5,173 nt of DNA from Phototrophicales bacterium (GTDB taxonomy: Bacteria > Chloroflexota > Anaerolineae > Aggregatilineales > Phototrophicaceae), in NCBI GenBank assembly GCA_002794515.1, contig PGTJ01000203.1, positions 1-5,173 on the forward strand, in the 5' to 3' direction. Below are positions 1 to 5,173 of the stretch, piece after piece. Each line of letters begins with the position of its first letter. The first letter of the stretch is position 1. The position numbers were made by a program, and so were the translations under genes. The notes under the pieces are model-generated. The model had not been told where the DNA came from. It saw nothing but the letters and a program-made list of their open reading frames with translations, and searched no databases.

Positions 1-37
1 CTTTAATTGATCCATAAAAAATAGCCCTATACGCATC

Positions 38-43
38 TATAAT
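38..43 (+). promoter_or_regulatory. Second -10-like TATAAT upstream of rmd
   Basis: A second perfect TATAAT, within a CTATAAT identical to the one at 76-82, lies 39 bases further upstream. No good -35 hexamer sits at 16-18 bp: the bases at 15-20 are TAAAAA, and TTGATC at 7-12 is too far away. It could be a weak upstream promoter, or simply part of an AT-rich leader. The rest of 1-114 shows no supportable gene. Confidence 0.25.
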
Positions 44-53
44 AGATTATTCA

Positions 54-82
54 TTCTCATTCGCCCTTATATCGGCTATAAT
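54..82 (+). promoter_or_regulatory. Predicted sigma-70-type promoter for the rmd-gmd operon
   Basis: A perfect TATAAT at 77-82 is preceded by TTCTCA at 54-59 (4 of 6 matches to TTGACA) with exactly 17 bp between them, the optimal spacing. The expected transcription start is near 89-90, giving a leader of about 25 bases before the ATG at 115. The -10 is framed by GGC and GCC. This is a pattern match only; it is the best promoter-like signal in the window and sits where the operon needs one. Confidence 0.65.
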
Positions 83-108
83 GCCATGCGCGATTGATAC
101 GATGAATT

Positions 109-113
109 GGGAG
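109..113 (+). promoter_or_regulatory. Shine-Dalgarno-like GGGAG that bears on the rmd start
   Basis: GGGAG lies only one base before the ATG at 115, too close for normal use. It is 7 bases before an in-frame TTG at 121, which is ideal spacing. An in-frame TGA at 103-105 rules out any earlier start. Either the ATG is used with weak Shine-Dalgarno help, or translation really begins at the TTG, which would remove two residues. Confidence 0.45.
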
Positions 114-114
114 C

Positions 115-1083
115 ATGGCGTTGTCACGAGCATTGATTACAGGCGCAGGTGGATTTGTCGGCGGTCATTTAGAGCGTCACCTGTTAACAACACATCCCGA
201 CATGGATATTCATGGGACGATTTTGCCAACCACCCCACCTCCAGCCAAACGGGAACGGGTGACATATCACCCTGTGGAACTCAAAGATGAAGTCGCTGTC
301 AAGGCGTTAATCGCCGATATTCGCCCCGATTATATTTATCATCTGGCGGCACAAGCCTTTGTACCCCGTTCTTTTGAAGCCCCTTGGGAAACACTCGAAA
401 ATAACATCCTCGCCCAACTGAATGTCATCCTGGGTTGCATGGCTTGTGGATTGCGCCCGCGCATGTTGGTGGTCACATCTGCCGAAATTTATGGGCATAT
501 CCAACCCCACGAAATCCCTGTGCGCGAAAATGCCGATTTGCGCCCCACCAGCCCATATAGCGTGAGCAAAATCGCCCAAGATATGCTGGCATATCAATAC
601 TACCTCAGCCACCGCTTGCCGATTATGCGGGCGCGTCCATTTAACCACTTCGGACCTGGGCAAAATGAAAATTTTGTCGCGCCTTCTTTTGGGATGCAAA
701 TTGCCCGCATTGAAGCGGGTTTGCAAGAACCGATCATCCGTGTGGGCGATTTGAGCGCCAAACGCGATTTCACCGATGTACGCGATATTGTCTTGGCGTA
801 TCGGCTCATCGCCGAAAAAGGCACGGCAGGCGGTGTGTATAATGTCGCTTCTAATAAAGCCTATACCATCCAAACATTATTAGATACGATGATAGCCCAC
901 AGCACGGTTGCGATTGAGGTGATGGTCGATGCTGAGCGCCTGCGCCCTGTGACCATCCCCATTTTGCAGGGCGATTGCACCCATCTTCACGCCGAAACAG
1001 GCTGGAAACCACAAATTTCGTTTGAACAGAGCGTGGCGGATATTATCGAAGATTGTCGTCAACGCATTAGAACAACACAATAA
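115..1083 (+). CDS. rmd: NAD-dependent epimerase/dehydratase, GDP-6-deoxy-4-keto-mannose reductase (RMD) type
   Basis: This is a cytoplasmic extended-SDR enzyme of 322 residues, a normal length. It probably reduces GDP-4-dehydro-6-deoxy-D-mannose with NAD(P)H to GDP-D-rhamnose. An N-terminal Rossmann motif GAGGFVG is at residues 10-16, and HLAAQAFVP at 77-84 is the usual second nucleotide-binding strand. The catalytic set is TSAEIYG at 121-127 and Tyr148/Lys152 (YSVSK). Substrate-domain motifs typical of this reductase group are RARPFNHFGPGQ near 172-183, RDFTDVRDI near 217-225, GGVYNVAS near 239-246 and TGWKP near 295-299. It lies 20 bases upstream of gmd, whose product is its expected substrate; this is the strongest support for the assignment. 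The alternatives GDP-6-deoxy-talose synthase, or a more general NDP-sugar 4-reductase, cannot be excluded by reading. The start is either ATG 115 or TTG 121. Confidence 0.82.
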   Translation: MALSRALITGAGGFVGGHLERHLLTTHPDMDIHGTILPTTPPPAKRERVTYHPVELKDEVAVKALIADIRPDYIYHLAAQAFVPRSFEAPWETLENNILAQLNVILGCMACGLRPRMLVVTSAEIYGHIQPHEIPVRENADLRPTSPYSVSKIAQDMLAYQYYLSHRLPIMRARPFNHFGPGQNENFVAPSFGMQIARIEAGLQEPIIRVGDLSAKRDFTDVRDIVLAYRLIAEKGTAGGVYNVASNKAYTIQTLLDTMIAHSTVAIEVMVDAERLRPVTIPILQGDCTHLHAETGWKPQISFEQSVADIIEDCRQRIRTTQ

Positions 1084-1088
1084 CCGAT

Positions 1089-1093
1089 GGAGA
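1089..1093 (+). promoter_or_regulatory. Ribosome binding site of gmd
   Basis: GGAGA lies in the 20-base gap after the rmd stop codon, 10 bases before the ATG at 1104. The spacing is slightly long but workable. No promoter-like element fits in this gap, so the two genes are probably cotranscribed. Confidence 0.6.
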
Positions 1094-1103
1094 AAATTAT
1101 TAC

Positions 1104-2078
1104 ATGGCAAAAAAAGCACTGATTACAGGCATCACAGGACAAGACGGTTCGTATCTGGCTGAATTTTTATTGTCGCAAGGGTATGAAGTCTTTGGACTTG
1201 TGCGCCGTACTAGCACCGTCAAATATGAACGCATTCAACACATCCAAGATGATATTACCCTGTTGCAAGGTGATATGAGCGACCAAACCAGCCTCACATC
1301 TGCCATCAAAGTCGCGCAACCCGATGAGGTCTATAACCTCGCCGCCCAAAGTTTTGTACAAACATCATGGGGGCAACCCGTCTTCACGGGCGATGTGACA
1401 GCATTGGGTGTCACACGTATTTTAGATGCCATTCGGGCAGTCAACCCCGATATTCGCTTTTATCAAGCATCTAGTAGCGAGATGTTCGGCAAAGTCCAAG
1501 AAGTGCCACAAAAAGAGACCACCCCGTTTTATCCACGTAGCCCCTATGGTGTGGCAAAGGTTTATGGGCATTGGATAACGGTCAATTACCGCGAGAGTTA
1601 TAATATGTATGCCTGTAGTGGGATTTTATTCAATCACGAAAGCCCACGTCGTGGCTTAGAATTTGTGACGCGCAAAGTCACCCATCATGCCGCCAAAATT
1701 AAGCTGGGATTGACGCACGAATTGCGACTGGGCAATCTGGATGCACAACGCGATTGGGGCTTCGCGGGTGATTATGTCCGCGCCATGTGGTTGATGTTAC
1801 AACAAGATGCGCCCGATGATTATGTCATCGCCACCAACCAAACGCATACCGTGCAAAAATTGGTGGAGATCGCCTTTGAAACGGTCGGCTTAAATTGGAA
1901 AAATTATGTCGTACAAGATGAACGCTTCATGCGCCCAGCAGAGGTCGATTTGCTCATCGGCGACCCCAGCAAGGCAGGGCAAAAATTGGGATGGGAGCCA
2001 CAAGTCACATTTGAACAACTCGTCCAGATGATGGTCGAGAGCGACCTCAAGCAATTGAAAGAAGAACACCGTCTATAA
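1104..2078 (+). CDS. gmd: GDP-mannose 4,6-dehydratase
   Basis: This enzyme converts GDP-D-mannose to GDP-4-dehydro-6-deoxy-D-mannose using tightly bound NADP, the entry step to GDP-D-rhamnose, GDP-L-fucose and related sugars. The 324-residue protein belongs to the short bacterial GMD form; the E. coli enzyme is about 370 residues. Visible motifs are GITGQDGSYLAE at 9-20, VRRTST at 33-38 (cofactor phosphate and tetramer region), NLAAQSFV at 78-85, SSSEMFG at 123-129, SPYGVAK with Tyr148/Lys152, and the highly diagnostic LFNHESPRRG at 175-184 followed by RDWGFAGDYV near 216-225. By alignment from memory with the E. coli enzyme, Ser124, Glu126, Tyr148 and Lys152 correspond to Thr132, Glu134, Tyr156 and Lys160, so the catalytic Thr is a conservative Ser here. 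It is the second gene of the operon, and its product feeds the reductase encoded just upstream. Confidence 0.96.
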   Translation: MAKKALITGITGQDGSYLAEFLLSQGYEVFGLVRRTSTVKYERIQHIQDDITLLQGDMSDQTSLTSAIKVAQPDEVYNLAAQSFVQTSWGQPVFTGDVTALGVTRILDAIRAVNPDIRFYQASSSEMFGKVQEVPQKETTPFYPRSPYGVAKVYGHWITVNYRESYNMYACSGILFNHESPRRGLEFVTRKVTHHAAKIKLGLTHELRLGNLDAQRDWGFAGDYVRAMWLMLQQDAPDDYVIATNQTHTVQKLVEIAFETVGLNWKNYVVQDERFMRPAEVDLLIGDPSKAGQKLGWEPQVTFEQLVQMMVESDLKQLKEEHRL

Positions 2079-2079
2079 G

Positions 2080-2114
2080 CAGATAGCCAGATGCTTTGTG
2101 CATCTGGTCATCTG
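2080..2114. terminator. Two-tier hairpin between convergent operons, probable bidirectional terminator
   Basis: An inner stem CCAGATGC (2087-2094) pairs perfectly with GCATCTGG (2100-2107) around a 5-base loop TTTGT. An outer stem CAGAT (2080-2084) pairs with ATCTG (2110-2114), separated from the inner stem by a 2x2 internal loop (AG opposite TC). The structure fills 35 of the 37 bases between the gmd stop (ends 2078) and the stop of the opposing SEDS gene (2116). Neither strand has a T-run after the hairpin, so it is not a textbook intrinsic terminator. Position and symmetry still suggest it ends or protects both transcripts. Confidence 0.65.
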
Positions 2115-2115
2115 T

Positions 2116-3429
2116 TCACCACAACACAGCCCAATAAACCGCCACCACAAATATCATCGCAAACCCGATCAACAAACCCCTCCGATACAATTTTTGACGG
2201 GGGATTCGATCATCACATCTGAGTGATGTATCTGATAACCGTACCAGCAGCCCAATCATCATCATCGAGACGACCAGCGAACTCCCGCCATAACTAACAA
2301 ATGTGAATGGCATCCCTGTGAGGGGCAAAATCCGCAATGCACCCGCCATAATCATCATATTTTGGGTGATGAGCATCGCGCCAATTCCCCACGCCCAAAA
2401 TCGGTATGCCCGTTCCGATTGGCACAATCCGATGAGCAAACAACGCCATATCAACAGCGCTAAAAGGCTCATCAAGATAAAAATGCCCGCTAAGCCCCAT
2501 TCTTCGGCAATCGCCGCAAAGATGAAGTCCGAATGGGCGAGCGGGACTTGTGTGGGATTGCCCATGCCCAATCCAAGCCCCCAAATCCCACCATCTGCGA
2601 ATGCCGATAGGCTCTGCACCAATTGATAACTATCTCCCACCACATCCACCCATGGATTCAGCCATATCGCCACGCGCAGGCGGATAATCGGCATGGTGAA
2701 ATAACCGATAATGATCAATATCACCATCCCGATGCTCGATACAATGAGCATAAGGCGATGCACGCCTGCCAGATATGCCAATTGCCACAAAACGGCGATG
2801 AACAACACAGCCACACCAAAATCGCGTTGGATGATGAATAAAACAATCACCCCACCCCACACTATCAGGATATTGCGCCAGCGATAATCACTGATCTGCA
2901 CAGCAAAATAGATAATCAACACCAATTTGAGCAATTCTGATGGTTGGATAAACAATCGATTCAGGCTCAACCACAATGTGGGTGCCCCTCGTGGCAACGA
3001 TGGATGCACCCCCACAAAAAATGTGGCGACCAATAATATCACCACACCACCCGTTATCCACCACGACCAACGGATGAATAATCGAATGGATGCAGGCGTG
3101 ATGACGATGATCATCATCATACACAACGCCATAATCAACCACACGGCTTGACGAAGCGCCAAAGTCGGCGCGAGCCGTGTGAGGATGAGCAATCCCCACC
3201 CCGAAAGCATCATCACAAGGGGAAATAACCATTGATCTCGCTCAGGAAAGCGCCATATCAACAAGCTATTGCCCATGACAACACCGATGAGCCATATCAA
3301 AAATACCGCCACAATCGTGTTGGTGCGTTCTGGGAATATCGTAGATAAATACAAAAAATATCCTCCTAAAATGATGCTGGCACACCATAGGAGGATAACA
3401 TCCAATGATGAATGAACTCGTCTTATCAT
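2116..3429 (-). CDS. FtsW/RodA/SpoVE (SEDS) family peptidoglycan glycosyltransferase
   Basis: This is a polytopic membrane protein of 437 residues, expected to polymerise lipid II into glycan strands with a partner class B penicillin-binding protein, in elongation (RodA) or division (FtsW). About twelve hydrophobic segments are visible, beginning near residues 11-30 and 37-59. Family hallmarks are RQAVW at 93-97, FIQPSELLKL at 160-169, QRDFG at 201-205 (commonly QPDLG), the extracellular loop NPWVDVVGDSYQ at 258-269, GLGLGMG at 284-290, HSDFIFAAIAEEWGLAG at 299-315 and PFTFVSYGGSSL at 374-385. Asp262 in the loop probably matches the essential Asp of RodA proteins. A further membrane segment (about 417-436) follows a basic cytoplasmic stretch after the conserved core. 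The start codon overlaps the mtnP stop as TGATG, with no clear Shine-Dalgarno, which suggests translational coupling. No penicillin-binding protein gene is adjacent, so elongation and division roles cannot be told apart. Confidence 0.93.
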   Translation of the reverse strand: MIRRVHSSLDVILLWCASIILGGYFLYLSTIFPERTNTIVAVFLIWLIGVVMGNSLLIWRFPERDQWLFPLVMMLSGWGLLILTRLAPTLALRQAVWLIMALCMMMIIVITPASIRLFIRWSWWITGGVVILLVATFFVGVHPSLPRGAPTLWLSLNRLFIQPSELLKLVLIIYFAVQISDYRWRNILIVWGGVIVLFIIQRDFGVAVLFIAVLWQLAYLAGVHRLMLIVSSIGMVILIIIGYFTMPIIRLRVAIWLNPWVDVVGDSYQLVQSLSAFADGGIWGLGLGMGNPTQVPLAHSDFIFAAIAEEWGLAGIFILMSLLALLIWRCLLIGLCQSERAYRFWAWGIGAMLITQNMMIMAGALRILPLTGMPFTFVSYGGSSLVVSMMMIGLLVRLSDTSLRCDDRIPRQKLYRRGLLIGFAMIFVVAVYWAVLW

Positions 3430-3431
3430 CA
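3427..3431 (-). other. One-base stop/start overlap (TGATG) between mtnP and the SEDS gene
   Basis: On the minus strand the TGA stop of mtnP (3431-3429) shares its A with the ATG of the SEDS gene (3429-3427). No strong Shine-Dalgarno sequence precedes it within the mtnP 3' end, so translation of the membrane protein is probably coupled by termination-reinitiation. The overlap makes cotranscription nearly certain. Confidence 0.8.
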
Positions 3432-4298
3432 GGCGTGAAAATATTTTCCGATGATCGGCGCTAATTTCTGATGCAATTCGGGCGAAAGCCGATTCGCGGG
3501 TGTGGCAAACGCATTCGCCAGCGCATGATGTGCGGGGTAATCGGCATGTTCATCGATGGCATCGACCGCATTTGCCACCGCCTCTTGGGTGATTCGCAAG
3601 TTATGTTCAAATGTCTTGACGACCAGCTCAACCGATACGGGTGCTTCGGTCTCATGCCACACATCGTAATCGGTGATATGCGCCATAACACAATACGACA
3701 TCTCGGCTTCACGGGCTAAAAATGCCTCTGGAGATGTGGTCATGCCGATGATGCTACATCCCCATTGGCGGTAAATATTGCTCTCGGCTTTGGTACTAAA
3801 ACGCGGTCCTTCAATGGTGATATATGTCCCGCTATCATGCACCGTTGCACCCGTCTTGACCACCGCATCATAACAAATTTTGGATAATTGCGGGCAAAAC
3901 GGGTCGGCAACACCGACATGTGCCACAAATCCTTGTTCAAAAAAGGTACGATCGCGCAATCCTTTGGTGAAATCGACCAATTGATCGGGGATGACAATAT
4001 GCGATGGTGCGTAATCTTCGCGCAATGACCCACAGGCGCTCAGGGAAATCACAAATTTAACACCCAATTGTTTGAGCGCATGAATATTCGCCCGATAGGG
4101 AATGGTCGATGGGGTGAGGACATGTCCCCGTCCATGCCGTGATAAAAATGCGACACGCTTTCCGCGCAATGTGCCGATGCCAATCTCAGAAGAAGGAACA
4201 CCGTAAGGCGTGAAGATATTCACGGTGGTTTTATCGCTAATCATCGCCATATCATACAAACCAGAACCGCCAATGATGGCGATAGAGACCTTTTCCAT
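3429..4298 (-). CDS. mtnP: S-methyl-5'-thioadenosine phosphorylase
   Basis: This cytoplasmic PNP/MTAP-family phosphorylase of 289 residues should cleave methylthioadenosine, a by-product of polyamine synthesis and other S-adenosylmethionine reactions, with phosphate to adenine and 5-methylthioribose-1-phosphate. Visible motifs are GGSGLYD at 10-16 (phosphate loop), PYGVPS at 31-36, FLSRHGRGH at 51-59, PYRANIHAL at 67-75, SACGSLRED at 87-95, TIEGPRFSTKAES at 161-173, GMTTSPEAFLAREAEM at 185-200 and ITDYDVW at 208-214. Asp residues in the TDYD motif favour a 6-aminopurine base; purine nucleoside phosphorylases have Asn at the equivalent site. This supports MTAP over guanosine/inosine or methylthioinosine phosphorylase. 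The start gives the usual short lead-in to the glycine loop. The upstream gap to the SDR gene is 30 bases with only a weak GTGAG 9 bases before the ATG, and no other methionine-salvage gene is in the window. Confidence 0.94.
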   Translation of the reverse strand: MEKVSIAIIGGSGLYDMAMISDKTTVNIFTPYGVPSSEIGIGTLRGKRVAFLSRHGRGHVLTPSTIPYRANIHALKQLGVKFVISLSACGSLREDYAPSHIVIPDQLVDFTKGLRDRTFFEQGFVAHVGVADPFCPQLSKICYDAVVKTGATVHDSGTYITIEGPRFSTKAESNIYRQWGCSIIGMTTSPEAFLAREAEMSYCVMAHITDYDVWHETEAPVSVELVVKTFEHNLRITQEAVANAVDAIDEHADYPAHHALANAFATPANRLSPELHQKLAPIIGKYFHA

Positions 4299-4328
4299 GT
4301 GTATATACTCACTTTCTTCGATTTGGAT

Positions 4329-5120
4329 TTACATCGTGGCGCGGATTGTGCCACCATCCACAGGCAAAGATACCCCTGTGATGAAGCCCGCGGCGGGTGA
4401 ACATAAAAACACCGCGGCATTGGCAAATTCTTGTGGTGTTCCAATGCGTTTGAGTGGGATGCTCTGAGCGGCTTTTTGGCGTTCTTCATCGGGCGTGGTG
4501 TTGTTCTTTTCGGCACGACTTTTCATCAGAAAATCTACACGGTCGGTATCGGTCATGCCGGGCAAAATGCTATTCACCCGAATGCCTTCTGCACCTAATT
4601 CCAGCGATAGAGTCTTCGTTAAACCGATGACGGCAGGGCGAATGGCATTGGAGAGGGTGAGATTATCGACAGGTTGTTTGACGGCAGAGGATGTAATGGT
4701 CAAGATGGCAGGGCGCGATGATTGACGCAAATATGGCAAAGCCGCTTTGATGAGCGCCACATGGGTGATGAAGGTCAAATCGGTCGCCGAGCGCCAATCA
4801 TCCACCGAAAAATTATCGAATGTGCCTGCTGGCGGTCCGCCCGCATTGGTGACGATCACATCCAAACCGCCCATCATCTCGCTGGCACTACGGACGACTT
4901 TTTCTGCCTCAGATGTGACCGACACATCACCTGCAATGGTATAGACCAAATTGCCCGTCTCGGTATTGATTTCTGTAGCAGTCGTTTGGAGTGCAGTGAG
5001 GTTACGACTGTTGATGACCACAATCGCCCCTTCACGACTGAATTGACGCGCTGTTGCCCTGCCCAAACCCGCACTCGCCCCCGTGACCAAAACCCGCGCA
5101 CCCTGTAATCCCAAATCCAT
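4329..5120 (-). CDS. Divergent short-chain dehydrogenase/reductase (3-oxoacyl-ACP-reductase-like)
   Basis: This is a classical-size SDR of 263 residues with a Rossmann fold and probable NAD(P) binding. TGASAGLG at 13-20 is the dinucleotide-binding motif, GDVS at 64-67 the adenine-ring strand, TNAGG at 91-95 the NAG motif, ITSSAVKQP at 142-150 carries the catalytic-type Ser, and IRVNSILPGMTDT at 180-192 and VDGG at 254-257 are C-terminal family signatures. Where the Tyr-x-x-x-Lys pair should lie, the sequence reads LSNAIRPAV (156-164), which places Ser157 and Arg161 at the catalytic Tyr and Lys sites. From memory this matches a known BKR-like SDR subgroup described as lacking the usual tetrad, so it is probably not a broken gene. 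Substrate and activity are unknown. It is first in the minus-strand operon, with a good Shine-Dalgarno before the ATG. Confidence 0.9.
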   Translation of the reverse strand: MDLGLQGARVLVTGASAGLGRATARQFSREGAIVVINSRNLTALQTTATEINTETGNLVYTIAGDVSVTSEAEKVVRSASEMMGGLDVIVTNAGGPPAGTFDNFSVDDWRSATDLTFITHVALIKAALPYLRQSSRPAILTITSSAVKQPVDNLTLSNAIRPAVIGLTKTLSLELGAEGIRVNSILPGMTDTDRVDFLMKSRAEKNNTTPDEERQKAAQSIPLKRIGTPQEFANAAVFLCSPAAGFITGVSLPVDGGTIRATM

Positions 5121-5125
5121 CGATA

Positions 5126-5131
5126 CACCTC
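5126..5131 (-). promoter_or_regulatory. Ribosome binding site of the SDR gene
   Basis: On the minus strand GAGGTG precedes the ATG at 5120 by 5 bases. This is the strongest Shine-Dalgarno in the window and supports the chosen start. Confidence 0.7.
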
Positions 5132-5151
5132 ATCTAATATCAAATAAGGGC

Positions 5152-5170
5152 TAGAATGTGTATCATTCTA
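5152..5170 (-). promoter_or_regulatory. 19-bp inverted repeat overlapping a -10-like box: candidate operator/promoter
   Basis: TAGAATG (5152-5158) and CATTCTA (5164-5170) form a perfect 7-bp inverted repeat around a 5-base centre, TGTAT. On the minus strand the repeat starts with TAGAAT (5 of 6 matches to TATAAT). If that is a -10, transcription would start near 5158, with a leader of about 38 bases before the SDR ATG. The -35 would fall beyond the window edge. A dyad lying across -10 to +1 is a classic repressor site; no regulator gene is visible here to pair with it. Confidence 0.45.
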
Positions 5171-5173
5171 ACC

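Noticed and set aside
1..114. Search of the left leader for a riboswitch, tRNA end or small gene
   Set aside because: Apart from the -10-like boxes and promoter, no stable hairpin, RNA-family signature or supportable coding frame was seen.
81..290. Small open frame starting at the ATG inside the promoter region
   Set aside because: Its ATG overlaps the TATAAT -10 box, and it runs out of frame through the reductase N-terminus.
307..873. Long minus-strand open frame (188 codons) inside the reductase gene
   Set aside because: It is fully antisense to a gene with clear family motifs and its translation shows no recognisable domain.
2303..2626. Plus-strand open frame of 107 codons opposite the SEDS gene
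   Set aside because: It is antisense to a conserved membrane-protein region; the composition is that expected of an antisense shadow, with no motif or ribosome binding site.
3098..3120. ATG/ATC triplet-rich run containing the 10-bp palindrome GATGATCATC
   Set aside because: It is explained by Met/Ile/Val-rich coding for a membrane helix of the SEDS protein; no repeat expansion or regulatory context.
4299..4312. Near-palindrome around GTATATAC in the SDR-mtnP gap
   Set aside because: The perfect part is only 8 bp of alternating TA and covers the region of the mtnP ribosome binding site; too weak to call an operator or internal promoter.
4722..5108. Plus-strand open frame of 128 codons opposite the SDR gene
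   Set aside because: It lies entirely antisense to the SDR coding region and resembles no known protein.

Overview
This 5.2 kb window is densely packed bacterial chromosome with five complete genes and no sign of mobile DNA, CRISPR arrays, tRNA or rRNA. Base composition is balanced by eye. The SEDS protein looks more like those of monoderm-type lineages, and the divergent SDR and short GMD fit the same picture. My best guess is a member of the Chloroflexota or a similar environmental lineage; this is an impression from sequence style, not a demonstrated placement.

Layout: two operons converge on a 37-base gap. On the + strand, a promoter-like region (about 1-114, with a 4/6 -35 and a perfect TATAAT 17 bp apart) precedes a two-gene unit: a GDP-6-deoxy-4-keto-mannose reductase (RMD type, 115-1083) and GDP-mannose 4,6-dehydratase (gmd, 1104-2078). 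Together they would convert GDP-mannose to GDP-D-rhamnose, or another GDP-6-deoxyhexose if the reductase has different stereochemistry, as a donor for surface glycans. On the - strand, read from right to left, a three-gene unit runs from an atypical short-chain dehydrogenase (5120-4329), through S-methyl-5'-thioadenosine phosphorylase (mtnP, 4298-3429), to a FtsW/RodA-type SEDS membrane protein (3429-2116). The last two overlap by one base (TGATG), and the first two are 30 bases apart.

The gap between the convergent stop codons is filled almost exactly by a two-tier hairpin (2080-2114), the likely shared bidirectional terminator. At the right edge, a 19-bp inverted repeat (5152-5170) lies upstream of the SDR gene and overlaps a -10-like TAGAAT, a good candidate operator.

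The genes are mostly ordinary metabolic and envelope functions, and I see no convincing undescribed system. The most notable points are the SDR without the canonical Tyr-x-x-x-Lys catalytic pair, the operator-like palindrome, the U-tract-less convergent hairpin, the uncertain ATG/TTG start of the reductase, and a SEDS protein with an extra C-terminal membrane segment in an operon with methionine salvage.
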